A DNA stretch of 20,349 nt from JBBRWV01 sp038248985 (lineage in GTDB: Bacteria > Planctomycetota > Phycisphaerae > WQYP01). Where the stretch lies: assembly GCA_038248985.1 (NCBI GenBank), contig JBBRWV010000067.1, positions 1-20,349 on the forward strand, in the 5' to 3' direction. The notes beneath the pieces were generated by a model. It searched no databases and was not told the origin of the DNA. It saw only the letters and a list, made by a program, of their open reading frames with translations. This document shows, one piece after another, positions 6,582 through 15,385 of this stretch (positions are counted from its first letter, which is position 1; every line of letters starts with the position of its first letter). A program made the translations under genes and the position numbers.

Positions 6582-9500
6582 ATGTCCACTCATGACAATC
6601 GCAAAGTGAAGTCGGAGAATTTGCCGGCGCTGTTGGGGCGGGCGGCGGAGACGTATAAGCGGGCGTTGATTGGGCATCAGCCTGGGCTGACGTGGGATTA
6701 CGTGGTGCTGACGGCGGCGAACGAGCACCAGGCGGCGGGGTATCGGCATGAGGTGGAGGTGAGGGCGTCGGGGGCGGGGCCGCTGGGGGCATTTTTTCCG
6801 GCGAGCCAGCAGACGATTGTGGTGCCGGATCCACCGGGGTTTCGGGCGGGGTCGGGCGGGGCGACGTTTGGGGTTTTGCGGGCGATTGCGCAGCATCAGA
6901 AAGCGATTGGGGATCGGAAGCCGTTTGACGCGTTGCGGATTTTGCTGATTCATTCGGGCGGGGCGTCGCAGCGGTTGCCGCTGTATTCGCCGCTGGGGAA
7001 GATTTTCGCCCCCCTACCGCTGGTGCGTCCGGACGGGCAGTTGATGACGCTGTTCGATCATTTGTATTTGATGCTGGCGGCGTTGCCGGCGCGCGTGGGG
7101 CCGGGGATGCTGGTGGCGGCGGGGGATGTATTTTTGATGTTTGATGCGACGGAGATGCCGCGGCCGCTGCCGGGCGTGACGGCGTTATCGATGCGGACAC
7201 CGGCGGAGTTGGGGGAGCATCACGGGGTATTTAAGGTGGAGACGGCGACGGCGAGGAAGGGGGCGAAGGGGGTGGAGGCGAGCGCGTTTCCGCTGGTGGA
7301 AGCGACGATGCAGAAGGCGACGGTGGAACAGATGCGGTCGGCAGGGGTGACGGATGCGCAGGACCGGGTGTTGATCGATTCGGGGCTGCTGTTTTTTGAC
7401 GCGGCGAGCACAACGGCGCTGTATGAGTTGTCGAAGAAATACAACCCGGCATGGCATTTGAAGACGCGGCACCAGATTGATTTGTATTCGGAGATTGTGC
7501 CGGCGGCATTGCGGGAGAATCAGCCGGTATTTTCGGGTGATCCGGTGGTGCGAAAGCTGCAATCGGATTTGCGGACGGCGTTGAAGGATTTTCCGCTACG
7601 GTGTTTTGAGTTGCCGATGGCGCACTTTCAGCATTTGGGGACGACGCGGCAACTGCGGGATGCGATGACGGGGCTGGATGATTCACCGGTGTGCGCGTTG
7701 TTTCAGCAGAACGTGCGATTTGCGGCGGAAAACAAACTGCCGGGGTCGTCGCGGGTGTATCAGTCGGTGATTGCCAGCAGCAAGGTGCGGGTGGACGAGC
7801 AGGTGGTGATTGAGAATTGTTTGATTGAGTCGGCGGTGCATGTGGGACGGGGGTCGGTGCTGTCGAACCTGGCGATACGGGGATTGAAGGGGGAGAGCGT
7901 GACGGTGCCGCAGGAGACGCTGCTGTTTGGCGTGCCGCTGAATGATGGAAAGACGGCGTGCAACGTGGCGGTGATCGCGGGGGTGCATGATGATCCGAAA
8001 ACGGATCGGACGCTGTGCAACCTGGATTTGCGGCACTGGCTGTCGGTGGCGGGGCTGACGCCGGATGATTTGTGGGGCAAGGAGGAGAGCAAGCGGGTGC
8101 TGTGGACGGCGCGGTTGTATCCGGCGATAGAGGAGCGGAAATCGGGGCATGGGAATCCGCTGGAGGTGCTGTGGATAGCGAATCCGCAGTCATTGAAGCC
8201 GGCGCAGCGCGCGGCATGGTGGAAGGCGCGGCGTTATTCGATGGCGGATGTGCTGGAGTTTGCGGATGCGTCGGCGATGGCAGCGCACCGGGACAAGATT
8301 TCGGGGATGTTGCAGGCGACGGAGTGGATTGACGCGGTGGCGGAAGGCCGCGCGACGAGCGTGCAGAATACGATCAATCATTTTGGGCCGGACGGATATC
8401 AGCAGTTGGTGGACGAGGTGTATGTGGAGGCGGGATCGGGGGAGCGAGCGTTGCTGACGCGGGCGCGATTGAGTTGGACGCTGGCGGAGATTATTGCGCG
8501 GCCGCATTTTCCGCGGGAAGGGGTGAAGTTGCCGGCAGCGCAGCAGAAGCTGCAATCGCTGGCGTTTGCGTACATTACGGAGGCGATGACGCCGCAGGAA
8601 TCGGGCGGCAGGAAGTCGACGATTAGGAATCCGCGAGGACTGACGGCATCGGCGCCGGTGCGTTTGGATTTTGCGGGCGGTTGGACGGACACCCCCCCCT
8701 ACTGCCTGGAGAATGGCGGCGCGGTGGTGAATGTGGCGATCAATTTGAACGATGTGGAGCCGATACAGTCGTCGTTTCGGCCATTGGATGAAGCGATTGT
8801 GCGATTGGTGTCACGGGACTTGGGGCGGACGCTGGTGGTGGCGGACCCGGAGAAATTGTTGAAGCCGGTGGAGCCGGGGGATCCGTTTTCGCTGCAGATC
8901 ATTGCGATGCGGTTGTCGGGGCTGGCACCTTTGGCGGGGGAGACTTCGATGAAGAAGTGGCTTTCGCGGGTGAGCAGGAGTGCGAAGGGATTTGAGATCA
9001 CGACGGCGAGCAATTTGCCGAAGGGATCGGGGATGGGGACGAGCAGCATTTTGGGGGCGACGACGCTGGCAGTTTTGCGGGCGGCGACGGGGCAGGAGAT
9101 CAAGCCGGCGACGCTGTTTGAGCAGACGCTGTTGCTGGAGCAGCATTTGGGAACGGGGGGCGGCTGGCAAGACCAGGTGGGCGGGATCGTGGGGGGGGCG
9201 AAGATCACGGAGACGCAGCCGGGGATCCCGCAGAAATTAAAGGTGCGAACGATCCCGCTATCGGCGGCGCAGACGCAGGGGCTGGAGGACCGGCTGGTGG
9301 TGTATTTCACGGGGCAGCAGCGGCTGGCGCGGAATATATTGCGGGAGGTAATGGGGCGGTATTTGTCGCGTGAGCCGGGGACGATGGTGTTGTTTAACGA
9401 GCTGGTACATGCGGCGCGGGCGGCGGAGAGTGCGATACGGGCGAGCGACTGGCTGAGCTGCGCGACGGAGATCAATCGGTACTGGCGGATCAAGAAGGAT

Positions 9501-9743
9501 TTGTATCCGGGTTCGACGACGCCGGCGATTGACGGGCTGTTTTTGGAGATGCGGCCGTATTATCTGGGCGGGTGTTTGGCGGGTGCGGGGGGCGGCGGGT
9601 TTGCGTTTTTCCTGTGCGGGGATGCGGACCAGGCGCATCGTCTGCGGACGGAATTGGCGCGGATATCGATGCGGCCGGGGTCGCTGGGGTTGGCGTTTGC
9701 GGCGAACATCAATCGGACGGGGTTGCGGGTGGAGGCGACGTAG
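6582..9743 (+). CDS. fkp: bifunctional L-fucokinase / GDP-fucose pyrophosphorylase
   Basis: A 1053-residue fusion enzyme of the L-fucose salvage pathway: the C-terminal kinase makes L-fucose-1-phosphate and the N-terminal domain joins it to GTP to give GDP-L-fucose, donor for fucosylated glycans. The pyrophosphorylase loop is at 125-140 (SGGASQRLPLYSPLGK). The GHMP-kinase part starts near 690 with RLDFAGGWTDTPPY (694-707) and holds the ATP-binding motif LPKGSGMGTSS (812-822); GAGGGGFAFFL near the end is GHMP motif 3. Bacteroides Fkp is about 950 residues; this length is closer to the plant bifunctional enzyme. TGAGGT (6567-6572) gives a ribosome site about 10 nt before the ATG. The gene is converged upon by the WD40 gene 28 bp downstream. 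The exact sugar is inferred from family. Confidence 0.93.
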   Translation: MSTHDNRKVKSENLPALLGRAAETYKRALIGHQPGLTWDYVVLTAANEHQAAGYRHEVEVRASGAGPLGAFFPASQQTIVVPDPPGFRAGSGGATFGVLRAIAQHQKAIGDRKPFDALRILLIHSGGASQRLPLYSPLGKIFAPLPLVRPDGQLMTLFDHLYLMLAALPARVGPGMLVAAGDVFLMFDATEMPRPLPGVTALSMRTPAELGEHHGVFKVETATARKGAKGVEASAFPLVEATMQKATVEQMRSAGVTDAQDRVLIDSGLLFFDAASTTALYELSKKYNPAWHLKTRHQIDLYSEIVPAALRENQPVFSGDPVVRKLQSDLRTALKDFPLRCFELPMAHFQHLGTTRQLRDAMTGLDDSPVCALFQQNVRFAAENKLPGSSRVYQSVIASSKVRVDEQVVIENCLIESAVHVGRGSVLSNLAIRGLKGESVTVPQETLLFGVPLNDGKTACNVAVIAGVHDDPKTDRTLCNLDLRHWLSVAGLTPDDLWGKEESKRVLWTARLYPAIEERKSGHGNPLEVLWIANPQSLKPAQRAAWWKARRYSMADVLEFADASAMAAHRDKISGMLQATEWIDAVAEGRATSVQNTINHFGPDGYQQLVDEVYVEAGSGERALLTRARLSWTLAEIIARPHFPREGVKLPAAQQKLQSLAFAYITEAMTPQESGGRKSTIRNPRGLTASAPVRLDFAGGWTDTPPYCLENGGAVVNVAINLNDVEPIQSSFRPLDEAIVRLVSRDLGRTLVVADPEKLLKPVEPGDPFSLQIIAMRLSGLAPLAGETSMKKWLSRVSRSAKGFEITTASNLPKGSGMGTSSILGATTLAVLRAATGQEIKPATLFEQTLLLEQHLGTGGGWQDQVGGIVGGAKITETQPGIPQKLKVRTIPLSAAQTQGLEDRLVVYFTGQQRLARNILREVMGRYLSREPGTMVLFNELVHAARAAESAIRASDWLSCATEINRYWRIKKDLYPGSTTPAIDGLFLEMRPYYLGGCLAGAGGGGFAFFLCGDADQAHRLRTELARISMRPGSLGLAFAANINRTGLRVEAT

Positions 9744-9771
9744 GGCGCGGGGTGGGCGTCATGGAAGGCGA

Positions 9772-11895
9772 TTATTTTTCGGGAAGAGGGGTGGGGATAT
9801 TCCAGCGGAGGGCGGTGCAGTCTTCGCTGCCGGAGATAAGGGAGCGGGCGTCGGGGGTGAAGATGAGGGTGTTGACGCTGGCATCGTGGCCGGAGAATTT
9901 GGCGAGTTCTTGGCCGTCGGAGATGCGCCAGAGGCGGACGGTGGAATCGGTTTTTCCGGAGGCGTCTTTGCGGCCGCCGGTGGCGAGGAATTTTCCATCG
10001 GGGGAGAGGGCGAGGCCGTAGCCGGCGTGATCGGGGGGCATTTTGATGCGGGCTATTTCTTTGCCGGTGGCGGTCGCCCAGACGAAGACGTGGGTGGCGG
10101 AGGCGCAGGCGACGGTGGTGCCGTCGGCGGAGATGGCGAGGGCCATGATGAAGTCGTTATCGGGTTGTTTGAGTTCGGTGAGGATTTTGCCGGAATGAGC
10201 GTCGAAAATGGCGGCGAGGGGGCTTTTGGCGAGGGCGAGGATTTGGCCTTTTTGCGGGGTGGCGAGGTGGAGGAGGAAACGGCGCGGGCCGAGATCGATG
10301 GGGAGTGGTTGGGCTACGGCGACTCCGTCCCAGGTGAGGACGCGGCCATCGAGGGTGGCGATGATGATTTTGTCGCCGCTCCATGCGTCGTTGCCGGGGC
10401 GCTGCGGCGGGGCGGGTTCTGGGGGTTTTGGGTCACGCGCGGGGGGGGTGGCTGGAGGGGGTTCTACGGGGGGCTTCATGACGGAGGTGCGCGCGGTTTC
10501 TTTGGAGGTGGCGGGGTCGTAGAGGCGGACGGTGCCGTCGGAGCAGGCGGCAGCGAGTTTGGCGCCATCGGGGGAATAGGCGGCGGAGAGGATGCCGACG
10601 GAGTCGTCGAGGCCGGGAAGAGGTTGGCCGGTTTTGAGATTCCAGATGCGAGCGGAGTTGGAGGAGGGCCAGGGCACGGAGGCGTTGCCGAAGGCGGTGA
10701 CGAGTTGCAGTCCGTCGGGGGAGATGGCGAGGGCACCGACGGCGGAGGTTGGGCCGGGCAGGGAGAGGGCGGGTTTGCCATCGGGGAGGTGTCGTAGTTG
10801 CAGGCCGCTGACGCCGGTGAGGGCGGCGAGGAGTGCGCCGTCGGAGGAGAAGGTCCAGCGGTGGCCGCAGTTGAGGGCGGTGTCCTGGCGGGTCCAGGTT
10901 TGGGGATTGATGTCGACGAGTTGCCAATTGGGACTGCGGTTGATGGGTTTGGCACCCCAGAGGTGATCGGCGGTGAAGTGGGGGAAGGACATTTTTTCAA
11001 AGCGTCGCGATTCTTTCTGGGAGGCGATTTCCCAGAGGAGGGTTTTGGGGTCGGCTTGTTCCTGCTTGATGATGGCGGTGCGTTCCTTATTCATGGTGTC
11101 GGTGATTGTGCCGCGATCGCCGATGGCGAGGAATTTTCCATCGGGGCTGAAGGAGAGGGCGGTGAGGTCGGCGTCGCGTTTGAGTTTGGCGAGGATGGTG
11201 GAGGTGGAGAGGTTCCAGACGTAGACGTCGGGATCGACGCCGCCGGCGGCGAGGAGTTGGCCATCGGAGGAGAGGGCGGCGACTTTGAGGGCTTTTTCGA
11301 AGCCGGTGAGTTCGGCGGTCATTTTTTTAGTGGAGAGATCCCAGAGGCAGAGTTTTTTGCCGACGGTGAGGAGTTGGCCGGAGGGGAGGAAGAGGGCGGT
11401 GGAGACCCAGCCGGTTTGGTCGTCGCCGATTTTGCCGGAGTTTTTTCCGGTGGCGACGTCGAATAATGTGGCGGGGGCGTCGAGGCCGAGGACGACGAGG
11501 GTTTTAGCATCGGGGGAGAAGACGATGGCGCCGAGTTGCTGGCGAGCGGGTGCGGTGGCCCAGAGTTGTTTTCCGGTGGCGGCATCCCAGAGGAGGAGGC
11601 GGTTGAGGCCGTCGGCGGAGGCGAGGAGTTTTTTGTCGGGGGAGAGGGCGGCCTGCCAGGCGTGGCGGGGATGCTGGAGGCGGAGGGTACCGTAGCGCAT
11701 GATGGCGCCGGAGGGGAGGGGATCGCCGGAGGGATCGGACAGGGGTGTGGCGGACAGAGGTGTGGCGGGCAGGGGGGTGTCGGGCAACGGGGTTTCAGCG
11801 TGGGAGGAGAGGAGGGCCCCGAATCCGGTGATGGAGAGGAGGAGGAGGCCGGCGGGCAGGCGGTTACGTATGTGTCGATTGGTTTTTTGCAGCAT
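9772..11895 (-). CDS. exported WD40-repeat (double beta-propeller) protein
   Basis: A 707-residue protein with a cleavable Sec signal: basic N-terminus, hydrophobic segment 13-30, and a likely cut after SHA at residue 33. Next comes a fourfold pentapeptide repeat TPLPD/TPLPA/TPLSA/TPLSD (35-54). The rest is a chain of about 13 WD40-like blades, each recognised by an SPDG-type turn followed by a strand ending in LWD, IWN, VW or RLW; this is enough for two propellers. A Pro-rich linker (roughly 475-505, PPVEPPPATPPARD) separates blade 8 from blade 9 and may mark the propeller boundary. No catalytic, cytochrome or kinase domain is attached, so the role is probably protein-protein contact in the periplasm. 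GGAG lies 10 nt before the ATG on this strand. Exact blade count is by eye. Confidence 0.88.
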   Translation of the reverse strand: MLQKTNRHIRNRLPAGLLLLSITGFGALLSSHAETPLPDTPLPATPLSATPLSDPSGDPLPSGAIMRYGTLRLQHPRHAWQAALSPDKKLLASADGLNRLLLWDAATGKQLWATAPARQQLGAIVFSPDAKTLVVLGLDAPATLFDVATGKNSGKIGDDQTGWVSTALFLPSGQLLTVGKKLCLWDLSTKKMTAELTGFEKALKVAALSSDGQLLAAGGVDPDVYVWNLSTSTILAKLKRDADLTALSFSPDGKFLAIGDRGTITDTMNKERTAIIKQEQADPKTLLWEIASQKESRRFEKMSFPHFTADHLWGAKPINRSPNWQLVDINPQTWTRQDTALNCGHRWTFSSDGALLAALTGVSGLQLRHLPDGKPALSLPGPTSAVGALAISPDGLQLVTAFGNASVPWPSSNSARIWNLKTGQPLPGLDDSVGILSAAYSPDGAKLAAACSDGTVRLYDPATSKETARTSVMKPPVEPPPATPPARDPKPPEPAPPQRPGNDAWSGDKIIIATLDGRVLTWDGVAVAQPLPIDLGPRRFLLHLATPQKGQILALAKSPLAAIFDAHSGKILTELKQPDNDFIMALAISADGTTVACASATHVFVWATATGKEIARIKMPPDHAGYGLALSPDGKFLATGGRKDASGKTDSTVRLWRISDGQELAKFSGHDASVNTLIFTPDARSLISGSEDCTALRWNIPTPLPEK
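11734..11793 (-). repeat. 4 x 15-bp in-frame tandem repeat
   Basis: Four consecutive 15-bp units encode T-P-L-(P/S)-(D/A) directly behind the signal peptide of the WD40 protein. The copies are near identical at DNA level (plus-strand core GGGGTGT or close variants), so unit number could change by slippage without breaking the frame. It would act as a variable-length Pro-rich spacer between the export signal and the first propeller. Confidence 0.75.
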
Positions 11896-11928
11896 TGGGG
11901 TAAATCTCCATAATGGCGTTTAGCCCTA

Positions 11929-11934
11929 TTTATA
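11929..11934 (-). promoter_or_regulatory. -10 element for the WD40 gene
   Basis: On the minus strand TATAAA (plus 11934 to 11929) is a good -10 box, with CTTACC 17 bp upstream as a poor -35. Transcription would begin near 11922 and give a leader of about 27 nt containing the GGAG ribosome site. The region is shared with the divergent GH10 gene. For that gene, TACACT at 12010-12015 is a possible -10 with no recognisable -35. Confidence 0.4.
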
Positions 11935-12056
11935 GACGTGTGAGGCAGGTGGTAAGTTCCGGAGTTGGGCATGAGATTATGGGCATCAATAAGAAGGCCC
12001 GTGGGACGTTACACTTTACCTGCTTTGGGCAGACGTCAACACTTTTTGGAGCGAAA

Positions 12057-13307
12057 ATGTCATCGGCAATTCTTGAAGCGGCGTCGGATCAACAGATTGA
12101 AAAGCGTATCCAGAAGCATCGGACGGCCACGACGCGGCTGACGATCAAGACGGCGAAGGGTGTACCGCTGGCGAATCAGGCGGTGACGATTCGGCAGACG
12201 AATCATGCGTTTCTGTTTGGGTGCAACATTTTTCCGCTGAAGAAGCTGAGCACGCCGGCGCTGGAGGAGGGGTTTCAGAAGCGGTTTGCGGAGTTGCTAA
12301 ACTATGCGACGGTGCCGTTTTATTGGAGCGGGTATGAAAGGGAGGAGGGGCAGACGCAGGCGGCGCGGTTGAAGGAAATGGCAACGTGGTGCGTGGCGCA
12401 TGACATTCGGGTGAAGGGGCACACGCTGGTGTATCACCAGACGATTCCGGAGTGGTCGGCGACGAAGTCATTTGCGGAGTTTAAGCGGCTGCAGTTGGAG
12501 CGGGTGACGCGGGAGGTGAAGGAATTCGCGGGGCTGATTGATATTTGGGATGTGACGAACGAGACGTGCTGGGCACCGGGGCATTTGAAGGGGCAGCATC
12601 CGGTGGCGAAGTTGACGCGGAAGATGGGGCGGGTGGGTATCGTGAAGGAAGCGTATGGGCTGGCGCGCAAGGCGAATCCTAAGGCGACGCTGGTGCTGAA
12701 TGATTGCGACCCGACACCGCTGTATGCGAAGCTGGTGCGGGAGAGTTTGGCGGCGAAGGCGGCGGTGGACGTGGTGGGGATTCAGTCGCACATGCACAAG
12801 GGGTACTGGGGTTTGGAGCGGGCGTGGAAGGTGTGCGAGCAGTATGCGAAGTTTGGCAGGCCGCTGCATTTTTCAGAGCTGACGATTTTGTCGGGGATAT
12901 TGCAGAAGGATCACAGTTGGGCTTTGACGCGGACGGATTGGTTCAGCACGGCGGAGGGGGAGGAGTTGCAGGCGAAGCAGGTGCGGGATTTTTACCGGCT
13001 GCTGTTTTCGCATCCGGCGGTGGCGGGGATTACGTGGTGGGATTTTGCGGATGAAGGGGCGTGGTTGGGTGCGCCAGCGGGGCTGGTGCGGAAGGATATG
13101 TCACCAAAGCCAGCGTATGAGGAATTGTACAAGCTGATCAAGAAGGATTGGTGGACACCGGAGCAGAAGCTGATGACGGATGCGAAGGGGGTGGTGGAAT
13201 TTGCGGGATTTTTGGGGGCACATGAGGTGCAGGTGAAACGGGAGAAGGTGGCATTTTCGGTGGATAAGGCGGGGAAGGGGAGTGCAGTGGTGAGGGTTAA
13301 GGCGTGA
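12057..13307 (+). CDS. GH10-family glycoside hydrolase (endo-1,4-beta-xylanase-like)
   Basis: A 416-residue retaining glycoside hydrolase of family 10. The acid/base Glu169 lies in IWDVTNETC and the nucleophile Glu274 in LHFSELTIL, the two GH10 signatures; VKGHTLVYHQTIPEW (strand 3) and the late WWDFADEGAW are also typical. Residues 20-60 form a small beta domain ahead of the barrel (RLTIKTAKGVPLANQAV, then NHAFLFGCNIF), an arrangement common in GH10 proteins from planctomycetes and Verrucomicrobia. GGAG at 12048-12051, 5 nt before ATG 12057, decides the start; the frame is open back to 11913 but the extension has no signal peptide either. The enzyme therefore appears cytosolic and may act on imported oligosaccharides. 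The substrate is not proven to be xylan. Divergent from the WD40 gene. Confidence 0.9.
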   Translation: MSSAILEAASDQQIEKRIQKHRTATTRLTIKTAKGVPLANQAVTIRQTNHAFLFGCNIFPLKKLSTPALEEGFQKRFAELLNYATVPFYWSGYEREEGQTQAARLKEMATWCVAHDIRVKGHTLVYHQTIPEWSATKSFAEFKRLQLERVTREVKEFAGLIDIWDVTNETCWAPGHLKGQHPVAKLTRKMGRVGIVKEAYGLARKANPKATLVLNDCDPTPLYAKLVRESLAAKAAVDVVGIQSHMHKGYWGLERAWKVCEQYAKFGRPLHFSELTILSGILQKDHSWALTRTDWFSTAEGEELQAKQVRDFYRLLFSHPAVAGITWWDFADEGAWLGAPAGLVRKDMSPKPAYEELYKLIKKDWWTPEQKLMTDAKGVVEFAGFLGAHEVQVKREKVAFSVDKAGKGSAVVRVKA

Positions 13308-13331
13308 GGGCCGGGGGATGCGGGGGAAGGG

Positions 13332-13375
13332 TCGCGCCAATTGACGCCGCGTGTCAGCGGGCGAAGTTGGCGCGA
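13332..13375. repeat. inverted repeat across the symporter stop codon
   Basis: TCGCGCCAA (13332-13340) and TTGGCGCGA (13367-13375) are perfect reverse complements. An inner pair, CGCC (13345-13348) with GGCG (13360-13363), can stack inside. The hairpin lies between the convergent GH10 and symporter genes and includes the symporter stop codon (13354-13356). There is no T-tract on either side, so it is not a classical intrinsic terminator; a shared 3'-end stabilising structure is the likeliest role. Confidence 0.55.
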
Positions 13376-15375
13376 TCTTCGTCGGTGGTGCGGCGGGTGA
13401 TGAGGCTGACGACGATGAGGACGAGGAAGCTGAGGGGGATGGTTACGAGGCCGGGCTGGTTGAAGGGGACGAGGGAGAGTTTGGGGTCGAGGCCGTAGAT
13501 GTCTTTGTAGGCGTCGGCGGAGAGGAGTATCCAGCCGAGACTGCTGACCATGCCGACGATGATGGAGGCGGTGATGCCTTTTTTGGTGGTGCGGGGCCAG
13601 AAGAGGAGCATGACGATGGCGGGGAGGTTGGCGGAGGCGGCGATGTTGAAGGCCCATCCGACGAGGAAGGAGACGTTCATTTTTTCGAAGAGGATGCCGA
13701 GGACGATGGCGATGAGGCCGACGACCATGGCGGTGACTTTGGCGGCTTGGACGGTTTGGTGATCGTTGATATTCATGCGGAGGACATTGAGCATGAGATC
13801 GCGGGCGACGGCACCGGAGGCGGCGAGGATGAGTCCGGAGACGGTGCCGAGGACGGTGGTGAAGGCGATGGCGGAGATGATGGCGAAGGGGAGTTCGCCG
13901 AAGGATTTGGCGAGGAGAGGAGCGGCCATGTTGGAGTTGGTGGGGTCGAGGGTGCCGGAGGTCATGGCACCGAGGCCGAGGTAGAGGGTGAGGATGTAGA
14001 AGAGGCCGATGGAGGCGATGCCGACGATGGTGGATTTACGAGCGGAGGCCTGGTCTTTGACGGTGTAGTAGCGGATGAGGATGTGGGGGAGGGCGGCGGT
14101 GCCGCAGAAGAGGGCGAGCATGAGGGAGACGAGGTTGGCTTTGTCCTGCCAGCGCTCGGATTTGATGGCGGCGAACATGGGGGCGTTGCCGGGGACCATG
14201 ACGTCGGTGCCGGGGGTGGCCTGGGGGTAGTAGATGGTGACTTTGGAGCCGTCGGTGTCGGTGAAGGTTTTTTCAGATTTCCAGAGGAGGACCTGGCTGT
14301 TTTGCAGAGTGGTGAGGTATTGGAGGGGGCCAAGGGGGCCGGAGTTTTGGCTTTCATCCTCGAGGGTTTCGGGGTTGTCATGAGCGGCGAGGCGGGAGAC
14401 GCTGCCGATGGTGAAGAAGTCGGATTGTCCTGAGGCGTGGCCCTGGGGTTGGCCATTGACGAGGCGTTTGCCGTCGGGGAGTTCGATGAGGGTTTGGGTT
14501 TCGCTGAGGTTGGAGAGAATCATGGGGAAGCCGTTGATCTGGCCGGTTTTTTTCCAGACGCGGACGTTGCCGGTGGCGACTTCCTGGACGCGGACGTAGG
14601 GTTTATTTTTCCAGGGGCCGGTTTCGGGGAGGATTTTGTATTGGGCAGGGTTTTCGAGGATTTCGGCGGCGGGGGCGGCGATGGTGCGGGGGGCGTGGAA
14701 GGTGCCGGTGTAGTTGGGGTTGGTGGAGATACCGCGGTGGAGGATCATGAGGGTGAGTACGCCGCAGAAGAGGACGAGCATGGAGCCTTTGATGAATTGG
14801 ACCCAGGTGGTGGAGACCATGCCGGCGGTGACGACGATGAGGGTGACGACGAGGCCGACGATGATGACGCCGGAGGAGAAGGGAGGGATGGTGAGTCCGG
14901 CGAGGTGGAATTCGGGAATGCCGAGGAGGGGCTTGATGAGTGCGCCGGCGCCGACCATCTGGGGGATGAGGTAGAAGATGGAGACGACGAGGGTGGAGAT
15001 GGCGGCGGCGAGTTTGATGCCGCGGGAGTTGAAGCGGGCGTCGAGGGCGTCGGCGAAGGTGTATTTGCCGAGGCGTTTGATGGGTTCAGCGATGACGAAG
15101 AGAGCGACGACCCATCCGGCGAGGAAGCCGATGGAGTAAAGGAAACCGTCATAGCCGTAGAAGGCGATCATGCCGCAGATGCCGAGGAAGGAGGCGGCGG
15201 AGAGGTAATCGCCGGCGAAGGCGACGCCGTTGACGAACCAGTGGATTTGCCCGTGGGCGGCGAAGTAGCCTTGGGAGGATTTGGCTTTGCGTCCGAGGTA
15301 GATGGAGAGGCCGAGGACGGTGCCGACGAAGGAGGAGAAGACGAGCATGGCAGTGAGAGAGAAGGAGTAGATCAT
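13354..15375 (-). CDS. sodium:solute symporter, acetate-permease-like, with extra soluble domain
   Basis: A 673-residue inner-membrane transporter of the SSS family, closest in motifs to cation/acetate symporters: GDYLSAASFLG (55-65) in the second helix region, GTAALPHILIRYYTVKD (425-441), and SGLILAASGAVARDL. Six hydrophobic helices precede residue 213, then about 195 mostly hydrophilic residues (214-410), then the remaining helices. E. coli ActP is about 549 residues, so roughly 120 residues in this loop are extra and look like a folded beta-rich domain (for example QTLIELPDGKRLVNGQPQG). The substrate is probably a short monocarboxylate, but this is inferred from the family. AGGA lies about 7 nt before the ATG. 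The DUF485 partner is directly upstream on the same strand, the standard operon order. Confidence 0.9.
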   Translation of the reverse strand: MIYSFSLTAMLVFSSFVGTVLGLSIYLGRKAKSSQGYFAAHGQIHWFVNGVAFAGDYLSAASFLGICGMIAFYGYDGFLYSIGFLAGWVVALFVIAEPIKRLGKYTFADALDARFNSRGIKLAAAISTLVVSIFYLIPQMVGAGALIKPLLGIPEFHLAGLTIPPFSSGVIIVGLVVTLIVVTAGMVSTTWVQFIKGSMLVLFCGVLTLMILHRGISTNPNYTGTFHAPRTIAAPAAEILENPAQYKILPETGPWKNKPYVRVQEVATGNVRVWKKTGQINGFPMILSNLSETQTLIELPDGKRLVNGQPQGHASGQSDFFTIGSVSRLAAHDNPETLEDESQNSGPLGPLQYLTTLQNSQVLLWKSEKTFTDTDGSKVTIYYPQATPGTDVMVPGNAPMFAAIKSERWQDKANLVSLMLALFCGTAALPHILIRYYTVKDQASARKSTIVGIASIGLFYILTLYLGLGAMTSGTLDPTNSNMAAPLLAKSFGELPFAIISAIAFTTVLGTVSGLILAASGAVARDLMLNVLRMNINDHQTVQAAKVTAMVVGLIAIVLGILFEKMNVSFLVGWAFNIAASANLPAIVMLLFWPRTTKKGITASIIVGMVSSLGWILLSADAYKDIYGLDPKLSLVPFNQPGLVTIPLSFLVLIVVSLITRRTTDEDRANFAR

Positions 15376-15385
15376 GGATAATTCC

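Noticed and set aside
9529..10797. 422-residue plus-strand open frame after and over the fkp end
   Set aside because: It overlaps two well-supported genes and has Gly/Arg low-complexity sequence only.
13351..14433. 360-residue plus-strand open frame opposite the symporter
   Set aside because: The product is almost only Gly, Asp and Glu, the mirror of C-ending codons in the real symporter gene.
14437..15381. 314-residue plus-strand open frame opposite the symporter N-terminus
   Set aside because: Same Gly/Asp/Glu composition; the minus frame has clear SSS motifs.
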